DNA of 64,000 nt. It comes from Acanthacorydalis orientalis. Its lineage: Eukaryota; Arthropoda; Insecta; Megaloptera; Corydalidae. Positions 1 to 9,316 of this stretch are shown one piece after another. The DNA lies in NCBI GenBank assembly GCA_034766995.1, contig CM068314.1, positions 662,001 through 726,000 of the forward strand, given 5' to 3'. The stretch's first letter is position 1; the number at the start of each line of letters is the position of its first letter. The notes below the pieces were generated by a model that saw only the letters and a program-made list of their open reading frames with translations, had not been told where the DNA came from and made no database searches. The position numbers and the translations under genes were made by a program.

Positions 1-300
1 GATCGATGCTGCCAGAACCGAAGGCCGCTCGACCGAACCGTCCGCTAATTACGGCGGAATTCTTATACGAATCTGAATATCGTACGGGTGCAACGAGCGA
101 CGACGACGACGACAGGCGAGCGGCGGTAGCAGAGACGCGAACAAATTCGGCCGCGGGCGACGCTGCGGCCGATTTTACGGCCGTCCGTCGAAAATGCCAT
201 CGTCGAAAATGTCGCCGTGTCGAATGGACGCTAGTCACGGGGTCGTGACCTTCTCTGGATACGTTTCTTCTTCGTGCAACTTTTGCAGAGAAACGAGTTT
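1..300. other. CpG-rich block, no assigned gene
   Basis: This stretch is much richer in GC and CpG than the following 3 kb and contains (GAC)n-like runs. An 80-codon open frame on the plus strand (6-248) has low-complexity Asp and Arg runs and no domain I recognise. It could be the end of an exon or a promoter-proximal block cut by the window edge. I see no splice signal that decides this. Confidence 0.3.
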
Positions 301-1166
301 CGGTGAGCGCGGTCTATTTTTAGAACTCGCATCAAAAGATTGCAAAACTCTCATCGACTGACACAAACGAGACCGGATGCTTCTCTTTTCATTTCGATGT
401 TTGTTTCTTTTAAGGCACGGGAACAGGTCCTATCACAAATCAACTTAACTGGTATGTGTTTCTTTTTTTAAAAAAAAAAGGATAACGATATTTCATTTAA
501 CTAATATAATTAATCTAGATATTTTTTTTATAAGTTTAAGAAATCTGCTGTTCCTCTGTTCTTCTGTTTTCGCCTTTTTCTTCTACTTAATTCACACTTA
601 ATCGTTATCTGCACTGTCAATCATACTTTCATTTCCATTTTAAAATAATTTAAAATATCATAAGCTCTTTTTTTTGATTAGTTTAAGAAATCTATTCTTC
701 TGTTATTCTTCGTCGACTTCTTGTTTTCTACTGTTGTTCCTTGGGAATTTTTCTCTCGGGCTACCAGCATCTTACCTCTATTCTTCATTTTAACTTCTTT
801 TAAATAGTGGCCTCTGTTTATCTGGCTAGGGAAAATTTCTAAAAGCCTAGTACTCATGTATATTTGTGCTATAGCCTTAACAAGATTTATACAATCAACA
901 GTATGTTAACCATACAATGTTTTTTTAGGTTAGTTTGATTATTTTATGATCTGGTCTTATGTTCAATATAATAATGGCTATTCTGTATCAGCAGTTCCTG
1001 GGGTTTTTACACCCTGAACATCCACATCTGACATCTATTTAAATATTGACTTCAATTCTTCTAATAACTTCACTTCAATGGTTAGGAAAAATTTCAAAAA
1101 ACCTAGTACTCTTCTTCTCTATCAGTTACTTGACAGATGAGGCAAAACAATGGAGGACATTATGAC
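301..1166. other. AT-rich intergenic stretch with local repeats
   Basis: No gene is seen. Short diverged repeats occur within it: a segment around TTTAAGAAATCT at about 525-570 and again at 675-710, and a segment ending in CCTAGTACTC at about 824-857 and again at 1078-1112. A ~95-bp piece (about 566-662) recurs at 2055-2153. Confidence 0.5.
566..662 (+). repeat. dispersed direct repeat, copy 1
   Basis: It matches 2055-2153 in the same orientation, sharing TCGTT, CTGTCAATCAT, TTTTAAAATAATTT and AAATATCATAA blocks in order. No coding content or terminal structure identifies the element. Confidence 0.55.
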
Positions 1167-1222
1167 GATTGAAATGTATTCCATTTAACCGTAAATAAGC
1201 ATTCATTTTCTATAAAAAAAAA
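1167..1222 (+). repeat. dispersed repeat with A-rich end, copy 1
   Basis: Begins GATTGAAATGTATTCCATTT and ends in an A run after CATTCATTTTCT. Related copies in the same orientation lie at 5509-5566 and 16297-16349. The A-rich 3' end would suit a retrotransposed tail, but the element is not identified. Confidence 0.55.
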
Positions 1223-2999
1223 CGAATTAATTTGCACACCTGAAGGAAAAGATATTTTGTATCAACGCTCCGAAGATAAAGCGTTACCATCGAAATGCGC
1301 ACGAGCGTATCAAAATAAACAAGGATCGACGAGCACATACTCGAATAAAAAGACAATTATCTGGTCTTTTGGGCTGTTTATTCACTTGTGAAAGTGAATT
1401 TATTTAACCAGCGTTGGGCCATAATTACGAATCTTGTCCGATCGTTCGAGATATTCTGAAACGATTTCAAGATGGACGCCACATTGTAAAACACGGGATT
1501 CACAATGAATGCACTTTCATAATCGGTCCGTTACCCAACGTGACCTAATCGGGTTTCTAAAGACTCGAAATTCCAAATCTGAGTTGAAAATAAACACTAG
1601 AGCGATTTGACAAGTTCGTTTCTCCACTTCTTCATGAAATGCACAAAGTTTTCTGCTCAAAAACCTTTAATTGTTGATGATTTTTGATTGTCGCGCGATA
1701 TTTTCAGAGCGTCGAGGAACCGAAAAGTTCCACTGTTTGATTTTTCAGATTTTCTTATTTAAATTTCAACGCTCTGCCAACGATGATACCGCCATTTAAA
1801 TCCATACGAGCAACATTCAAAAATCATCAGTAATCAATTACTGAACAAAAAAGTTTCTATAAACAATGATCGAGCGAAGGACTCGTTGTTGAAAGCGAAT
1901 TCAGCCAGTGCCAAAAACTGAACCGTACCACCGGATCTACAATTTACTAAACCGACTGTTTTTCATGTTTTTTTTTCCCGTCCACTCTGACGGAATTCAT
2001 TTACAGTCAAGCATTTTTTTTTTATAATTGTCATTATATTTAACAAGATTTGCCCGTTTTCACCTTTTTCTTCTCTCGATTCACATTTAATCGTTCTTTG
2101 TACTGTCAATCATTCTAAGGTCATTTCAATTTTAAAATAATTTCAAATATCATAATAAGACTTTTAATTCCATCAACTGTTTGTATTGAAAATTGGAAAC
2201 TGTTTAAATTTTCACACGGATTTTGAAAAATCTGCACAACCGAAACTGTAAATACTTGAACAATAAATACCAGGTTATTTTTTTTAAAAAAAAAAGGTTG
2301 TAACAGATGAATAATTAACAGTGTTAAATAAATAATTAGATTCGGAAGAGAAACGGTTTGTGTCGTAGAATGTTTCACAAAAAAAAAAAATGCCCACTGA
2401 TAGACGAAATCGGCGAATAAAATAGAACGGATAAAAGAACCTTGTTTTCCTTTGTATCCAAATCAGTATTGACCTATCCATCAAATGACGACATATACTA
2501 ACACTTTCGATTCGACACCCACAACAACATGAACAACAACACCACCACCGCACCACCACACACAGGACACCAACCACACTCGGCAGACAGCCTTATTTCG
2601 GCGCACAGACTTAGTAACCGCTCGACATATGTCTTTATTCCGAACAGTGGAATTCGCAGAAAGGGAAACGGCCTACACGCGTTCGTGTCTTTTATTTACG
2701 TCACGCGACCAAATGTCACCGCGGGCGCGTGTTCCGTCCGTTAAGAAATGAAATGCACCGAGGGTCGAACCGATTTACAATCGTTTTTAGACAGAAAGAC
2801 GATGATCCGGACGGTGTTACTTAATTCGAACGTTCGCTGAAGATTGTGACTTCTTGTTGCTAGCGGCGAGAACGATTACCGCACACCGACTGGTCGTGTC
2901 TCGTTACAAAAATGTGAATCAGCGCGACAAGAAACAAGACACACACACACAGAAGCAACGGATCGGTACAAAAAATATATATATAATTGAAACTTTCAC
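1223..2999. other. intergenic or intronic stretch, nothing recognised
   Basis: AT-rich with homopolymer A and T runs. The second copy of the 566-662 repeat is here (2055-2153). An AAC/ACC-rich low-complexity patch lies at about 2520-2580, and CpG content rises from about 2600 onward. None of the open frames shows a domain or a codon pattern that would support a gene. Confidence 0.4.
2055..2153 (+). repeat. dispersed direct repeat, copy 2
   Basis: Second copy of the ~95-bp segment at 566-662, about 80 percent alike by eye and in the same orientation. Confidence 0.55.
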
Positions 3000-3600
3000 T
3001 GCTCCGCGACCGTCATGCGTTCGCCTGCACCGACGGACGGATAAATAAATCCGTGTGTGTGGAAACCGATGAAGATGACAGGTCCGCACGCGCGATTTCT
3101 AAACAGTCCCGATTCGAACTCGCGACTCGAACGAACGAACGACGGACGGACGGACGCACGTTACCGCGCTGCGTCAGACTGACGAGTGAGCGGGTCGGCG
3201 CTGGAAAACGCACGTTCGTTTGTTTATTGTAAACGGACTGGAGTGAGACGCGACGACGTCGTCGACATTGTTACCGCGACGATGCGGCGTCTCTGTCTCG
3301 CCCGTTGCGCTCCGGTGAGTGCAGGCGTGGTCCTCCGCGCAGTCATTGTCTTTCGCTATGACCGGCAGTGCTGCCACCGAGCAGCGCTAGCGCGCACACC
3401 TGTACGTCGGTTCGATGAGGCCGTCGCGAGAAAGTCGACCGGTCGACCTTGGTTCGAAACTGACTGAAATCGCCGATCAACGTTTTCGGAACGGACAGTA
3501 GAACGTGCGGGTTCGGTAGGAATTCGAAATTACGCGCCGACTCGATTGTCATCCGATAGAGAAATTGTGAAAATAAGAAAAACGTGCGATCGGAAAGACA
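3000..3600 (+). promoter_or_regulatory. CpG-rich block, possible promoter and first exon
   Basis: This is a dense CpG patch in AT-rich DNA with GACG/GAACG runs. An arthropod Inr-like TCAGACT lies at 3174-3180. Downstream, an ATG at 3281 opens a short frame (MRRLCLARCAP) that meets a donor-like GTGAGT about 33 nt later. That arrangement could be a small first coding exon, but it is inference only: no domain and no downstream exon are visible. It could equally be unrelated CpG-rich DNA. Confidence 0.2.
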
Positions 3601-4674
3601 CTCCGGTGAAGAAGTTGAATGTCAGTAAAAGAAAAAAAATCAACGGCTTTCATAAATGAAATTCCCACTCGTGAATTATTTTTCATCCCATTGATCAAAC
3701 GTTTTCCAGAAAATTTATTCACTACTGATCAGACAATTGGCAGTTTGTCGACTAAAACAAATTATTCATTCACGAAACTGGCCGATCGACAGTATTTTAA
3801 AACAATTTAATTTCAATCGAAAATTGTTGTTTTCCATCCCGACTAACCGTTTTCCGATCAACCGTTTCCAACATATTACCTTGATTGCTAACACACATTC
3901 ATAGCTTTGAATCTAGTCGCCGCGTAATTAACGATGAAACAAAAGACTGTATTTGATAAACAAACACTCGTACAGATACTTTAAAATTTAATTTAGATGG
4001 CCGTGGGAATATAAACAAAACACTGTTGTTCAAGCGATATTTCCACGGACTGTAATTCGAAACATGGCTTGCTCGATGTTTCTTGTTTTTGTTTAATTCT
4101 GCCGAAGTTAAATTTCAGACCGGTCTTTCGTTTTCAGAAATTAATTCTTTCGTCGACACGGCTAAAAAGCCAGAACGGAGGATTCAATCTCGGCAGAAGA
4201 ACGGCCGATTGCACAAACGTCGAGAACAAGTTAACACGGTCTATCGATCGAAATTTCGACTCGGATTCGAACCGAACGAAAAACGCGAAAGTGATATTCG
4301 ACGAACGAAAGAACGACAAACAAACAAAACAAAGAACGACGGACGTCACAGCGCACTAACGTCACGGTTATGTAACGTTCGCGCGTTCATGACATCTGTG
4401 TAATGTCGGATCTCGACATTACTGTTCGCTCTTTTATTATTTTCGTTTTCGAAACGCGATTTCGATTGTCTTCGACGGATTCTCGTCTCGTTTAATTATC
4501 TATCGCCGCATGTCTTCGCCGACTCGAGTTATCCGCGTTCGACCTTCACGAGCGCAATTAATTCAATTAGCTGTGAGAATCGAAACGTCTAACGATTGTC
4601 TTAACATTTCACGGACGAAAATGCACATACACAATCATATATGCATTCTTTAATAATTTATGTACATATATGTA

Positions 4675-4677
<3 letters not shown>
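3601..4677. other. intergenic stretch, nothing recognised
   Basis: Moderately AT-rich, with CpG-rich portions around 4190-4560. Open frames here are short, overlap each other on both strands and show no domain. Confidence 0.4.

Positions 4678-4739
<62 letters not shown>
4678..4739. repeat. (TA)n microsatellite
   Basis: About 62 bp of uninterrupted TA dinucleotide directly before the left arm of the inverted repeat at 4748. Confidence 0.95.
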
Positions 4740-4745
<6 letters not shown>

Positions 4746-4747
4746 GC

Positions 4748-5415
4748 GTTGACCTTTTAATTACAGAACGCTATACCAGTTAATGTTGTTTCACTATAGA
4801 AAAATGTGTGAAAAAAGAAATGATCGAATCAACTACGCCTTGAAAATATTTATAGAATTGTAGCGGAGATCAGAACCGAATTCGTTCGATTATTGGCCGA
4901 TAGATGGTGATCAATACTGCAACACATTTTTCAGTTATACCAGATATCATACTCATGCCAAATCGGAGAAAAGTATCGGCTCATCCGTAAGTAATGCGGT
5001 ATTTTTATATGTAGATGAAAATGGATGATGCAATACTTTAATTATAATTAAAAAAATGAATAAAATAGTTTAATAATCAACCATTAACAATAATCGTAAC
5101 GATCGATAATCATTTATGGAACATTTTCAATTAGAAAATTGTTTTTTTAGGATGTAAAAGAGTGAAATATTTATTCATGTAAACGACAACTGCACCGGAA
5201 CAGTCTAACAGCTAAATATTGGATCATTATAGAAGTAATGAGGTGTTTTCATATAATTGAAAATGGATGATGCAGTACTGCGCAATTATTGCAATAACGT
5301 ACAGATGCACAGGCTGATCAATTGTGCATAACGTTTCCTCAGTCGTATCGTGAAAGATTAACAGTGAACGCGCATATTTACAAGAAAATATATTTATTAT
5401 TGTGGAAGCGTCAAA
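4748..5415 (+). repeat. left arm of a large inverted repeat
   Basis: Positions 4748-5135 and about 5345-5415 match, in reverse complement, the segment 7440-7892. Shared landmarks in order are the GATGGTGATCA/ATACTG region, TTTTTCAGTTATACCAGATATCA, ATGGATGATGCA, AATAATCAACCATTAACAAT and GCGCATATTTACAAGAAAATATA. The left arm carries about 210 bp (5136-5344) absent from the right arm, and that insert repeats the ATGGATGATGCA motif. The two arms enclose the endonuclease pseudogene. This is probably an old foldback-type or two-copy transposon arrangement of unknown class. Confidence 0.7.
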
Positions 5416-5508
5416 GAGCATATTAGGCATATTTTACTTTGTGAGATTCGATACGGCAACAACGCTACAGCTGCAGTGAAAAAAATATCCATAATTGAAA
5501 ATGAATAT

Positions 5509-5566
5509 ATTGAAATGTATTCCATTCTGCACGAAATAAACATTCATCTCCTACAAAAAAAAAAAA
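5509..5566 (+). repeat. dispersed repeat with A-rich end, copy 2
   Basis: Second copy of the ATTGAAATGTATTCC repeat. Its terminal A run abuts the end of the Helentron-like element on the other strand, so two mobile sequences join here. Confidence 0.5.
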
Positions 5567-6558
5567 CGGGCGTGTGCGCTCGTGTACACACGACAGAAGT
5601 GAAACTTCAGTATTTTTATGTAGATGTAGGGAACGGAGGATTGTTGTGAATTCCACGTTCAATAATATAAATAAGATATTAAAAAAAGGAATGGTACATT
5701 GCTATAAATTACATGTTTATTAATATAAAGAAGGCATGTTATAATGAACAAATAATTTTATTCCGAATCAGTTTGTTCGTATTCTAAAAATGAGAGACAA
5801 TCGGTTTATGATAAATAAAATATGGTATAAAAAGTTTCGACTGAAATGAGAATACTGCATCGTGTCTAGTTCCTGATCTCGTCGTTGCATTTATTAGGGT
5901 TATTTACATTATTTAAATTCAGTTTTGCACGGAGAAATTCAAGTAATGGCACGGAAGCATCAGAAGAAAATTTAACGTTAAGGTCTCCGCTCAAAATCAT
6001 CGGCATTTTGTCATAATCGACATCGACTAGATTTGTTCCCTCAACGGTACGGATTAATAGAATACTGTGTACGAATGTGATGATGTCTTCGATTTTCTGA
6101 TTTGGTGTAATTTAGATGGCGACCATCAAGATGACCGTTCCATTTTCCGCAACACATCGAGCAGCATATATATCTTCAACGGCTGCTGTTGTCACTCCTA
6201 TCGATTGTGTTTGTTGAAAATTGCAATCCATGTGGGGAGTAACAACATTAGCTGTGTCACTAGATTCGTGATAAATCTCCACTCTTCCAGATCGAACGAT
6301 TGGACGTTTATATTGAACAACAAAATTGAAGTTAGGGATATCGATTCGATCCTCATTCTTTAGCCAAGTCTCAGAAAGAAACAATAGGATTGACTGATGA
6401 ATAAATGTGTCGGTGAGATCAGCTGAGCGAGCCCGAACACTTTGACAATTTAGAGAAGAAATTAATAATCCTCGCTTGCTGCGGATGAAATCTAATAACA
6501 CATTCTCTATTGTCAACTCTAGTTGTTTCACTAGATTTGTAATAAATCTAGTGCGCAC
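5562..6558 (-). mobile_element. Helentron-like element, 3' part
   Basis: The minus strand holds the endonuclease pseudogene (6558 to 5784), a short 3' region, and a terminal structure: a GAAGT-TTC-ACTTC hairpin, a GTGTACAC palindrome and a GCGCACACGCCCG-T(n) end at about 5562. The last ~190 bp recur at 7897-8055 and 47395-47560 on the plus strand, which defines the element's end. Assignment to Helentrons (Helitrons with a C-terminal endonuclease) rests on the protein. No helicase or Rep part is present. A LINE is the alternative. Confidence 0.5.
5784..6558 (-). pseudogene. endonuclease/exonuclease/phosphatase-fold domain, broken
   Basis: Intact members of this fold cut DNA at transposon target sites. 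The conceptual protein shows the start of the fold (SSLNCQSVRARSADL, then LLFLSETWL), a VTPHMD segment and, after a break, MILSGDLNVKF with the GD-N catalytic signature, then FIPYF-YHKPI near the end. The frame is interrupted by one in-frame TAA at 6112-6114, beyond which the same frame stays open to about 5869, and by a +1 shift near 5885. Otherwise it is remarkably well kept. Proteins with this arrangement are known from arthropod genomes, often next to Helitron-type helicases. The upstream portion is missing or unrecognisable. A second fragment of the same protein lies at 47161-47337. Confidence 0.65.
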
Positions 6559-6686
6559 CTGCGCTCACTGCACTGTTATCTAATAATTTTTTTATCGCTT
6601 GCACGACAGGCTCGCGCACACTGCGATCACCCACGTATATCCCGTTGCCCAGGCCTCACTCTGTTGTCAAGGGTGGTGATCGTGAC

Positions 6687-6723
<37 letters not shown>
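6687..6723. repeat. (AT)n(AG)n compound microsatellite
   Basis: About 16 bp of AT followed by about 20 bp of AG. Confidence 0.9.
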
Positions 6724-6725
<2 letters not shown>

Positions 6726-7439
6726 CGAGAACGTATTTTTGCGAAATATGCGACAATACTTTGTAAACTGGCCGAGTATTGTTTTCACGGGAAAACAAGA
6801 AGAAAAAAAGACTCGACATTTCCTCGTCCGCAGACACTCCTCTGCCGTATAATAAACACATTCGCATGAAAATCGCTACCGTAGCAAACGAGCGAACAAT
6901 GAGACCGATTCGCACAGAAAACGACGACGCTTGCGCGTACACGCACTGTTGTTACTTGCGTGCGAAAGACACTGTCGCGATTGAAACGACAATGTCCGTC
7001 ACACGCCCGAGAACGTTCTAATCGACGTTGCGACACCGAACGGCGACGAACACGCGACTCGACGTTTTGCAACCGACGTGCGATTGTTATTTTCATTATT
7101 ATTATTGTGTTATTAACGGACGACGGCGTCGTCATTGAAACGATTTCAGACGGTGCCGTGTCTGCACTCCGACACGCGCTTCTCAAAATATACACAAGAG
7201 CGATTCTTCTTCCGGTTCGCGGCGTACAACTCGACACGAACGCACGCGACGATAATGTCTCATTCTTCAGAGTAATTGTGATTGTTTTTGCTGCGGCGAC
7301 TTTTGGGAATCGGATGGAATGCAGGTCGTCGAAATTCATCTGGAAATGTCGGTTTGGCTGTTCGAAAATGTCTCGGAATCGGTTTCGTTCCACACCCGCA
7401 TTCATCTCTCTCTCCGAAAAGAAAATATTACTTTGATTC
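6724..7439. other. CpG-rich stretch inside the inverted repeat, no gene
   Basis: A 267-codon open frame on the minus strand (6785-7588) spans this stretch, but most of it is Arg/Ser/Val low-information sequence. Only its first part lies in the repeat arm, where both arms can be read as INS-[DE]-RAYLQENI. That hints at a decayed element-encoded peptide, but I recognise no family. Confidence 0.3.
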
Positions 7440-7892
7440 TTTCTGAACTTGAACTTATGCACTTCCGCGATGACCAATATATTTTCTTGTAAATATGCGC
7501 GATCACTGTTAATCTTCTTGTAATTGAAAATGTGTAATAAATGATTATCGATCGTTTCGCTTATTGTTAATGGTTGATTATTAAACATATTTGTTCATTT
7601 TTTGATTATAACTGAAGTATTGCATCATCCATTTTCACCTACATATGAAAATACCGCATTACTTACGGGTGACCCGATACTTTTCTCCGATTTTAGATGA
7701 GTTTGATATCTGGTATAACTGAAAAATGTGTTCCAGTATGAATCACCATCTATCGGCCAATCATCGAACGAATTCGGTTCTGATCTCCGCTACAATTCTA
7801 TAAATATTTTCAATGCGCAGTTGATTCGATTATTTCTTTTTTCACACATTTCAATAGTGAAACATTAACTGGTAGCGTTCTGTGATTAAATT
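7440..7892 (-). repeat. right arm of a large inverted repeat
   Basis: Reverse complement of 4748-5415 apart from the ~210-bp insertion in the left arm; identity is roughly 80-85 percent by eye. Its outer end touches the Helentron-like terminal fragment at 7897. Confidence 0.7.
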
Positions 7893-7896
7893 CTCT

Positions 7897-8055
7897 GTAC
7901 TTACTTTATAGCGATGCACTGGTTTCCTTTTTAATCGACATTATTTATATTATTGAACCAGTAATTTACAATAATCCTCCCTTCCCTACATCTACATAAA
8001 TATATAGAAGTTTCACTTCTGTCGTGTGTACACGAGCGCACGCGCCCGTTTTTTT
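7897..8055 (+). mobile_element. terminal fragment of the Helentron-like element
   Basis: About 160 bp matching the ends at 5562-5760 (opposite strand) and 47400-47560 (same strand). It includes CAATAATCCTCCCTTCCCTA, the perfect hairpin AGAAGT-TTC-ACTTCT at 8006-8020, the GTGTACAC palindrome and the CGCCCGTTTTTTT end. No coding portion is present. Confidence 0.6.
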
Positions 8056-9310
8056 AATAACCACAATTAATCATTATTTAAATATATTATTCTCATCGTA
8101 TCGAAATAGAAACCGATTTGTTTGATTGCCACAGTACAAGAGAGTTATGAAACTTTTTGATAATATAAACGAGTCGACACTGATACAAAAGAAACAGAAC
8201 ATAGATGTAAGCCGAGTACAGAACCATGAGTGCAGTTCTAAATTTCACGACCAGGTGGCACGATCGACACAAATATTCTTGCTGAGTCAGTGCGACTTGC
8301 AATTTTTAAATTTCTTGATCTACTGTATGCATAAGAGATTTACATACATACACACTCACATATATATATATATAGTGAAACAATGTGAGGAAAAACCCAA
8401 GACCGCAACTTGTCACATACGTTGCATTCGAAAAAAGATTACGCATCATCAATACCGCATAACGCATTGTTTAAAAATGAAAAATAAACAGATAAGTTTG
8501 GTAAAATTGTCAGATTAAAACTTATGTATATTTGATAAATTGGGTCGGGTTTTGTAATTTCCGCCACATTAAAGAACAAACCGTTCCTTTGAGATTAAAT
8601 GTGTTGCGTATACGAAATCTAATCAAAATGTGTTTCCTAATGCGGATGAAGTAGAGTTTTAAAAATTTCTTTCCTATCGATAAAATCTATAATCGTTACA
8701 CGTCGATCTCTTGGCAAGGGCAGCCCTATGCCACTCGCTTATATTGCTAATACATTTCTCCGGTAAGGGAATGTAAATGCCACCGGGCTACACTGCCGAT
8801 AGGTTCTCGGACCTCACTCCTCTGTTCGCTTTTGCCGCGCTCATTCTTACGCGAGCGTTGAAAATGTAAACAAACTAACCTCTGAATCTGTAATATTTGT
8901 AGTTTTTGTTTAGAACTAAAATGTCTCAAAAGAAAATATGTGTTATCCCATAGTGTAATAAATATGCTATAAATTTGTAATATAAATTTTTAAAGAAAAA
9001 GAAAATATGTGCCGTTTGATCGAATTATGTGGAATATTGAAAATATGTGATGCCTGTTGAAAATATCTGAGTAAAATGGATAACAAGAATTTTCGAAACC
9101 CGCGCTCTGAAATAACGACCTACTACTAACACCGCCACATCCGAGTCTACATAGCGTTTTCCACGATCGCTTGACGAGTAGCACAGGCGTGTTTTTAAGA
9201 CTGAATACTCTCTTTTATCGGTAAAGCGGATCACGAACACGATACATAAACAGAACGGTGTACTGGAATTCGTTAGAAGATAATCGGAACGGATGAAGAC
9301 AAGACAAGAG
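8056..9310. other. no gene seen, probably intron of the minus-strand gene
   Basis: AT-rich, with a short (TA)n at about 8360. It follows the splice donor at 9311-9316 on the minus strand, so at least part of it should be intron. I found no acceptor plus open frame that convincingly supplies the next exon. Confidence 0.45.
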
Positions 9311-9316
9311 ACTTAC
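9311..9316 (-). other. splice donor (GTAAGT)
   Basis: The minus strand reads AACGTCG|GTAAGT, matching the metazoan donor consensus at all six intron bases. It lies just before the open frame would drift into a short non-conserved tail. The last exon base is 9317. Confidence 0.8.

Noticed and set aside
6785..7588. 267-codon minus-strand frame
   Set aside because: Mostly low-information Arg/Ser/Val sequence across a CpG-rich stretch; its start lies in the inverted-repeat arm and no domain is visible.
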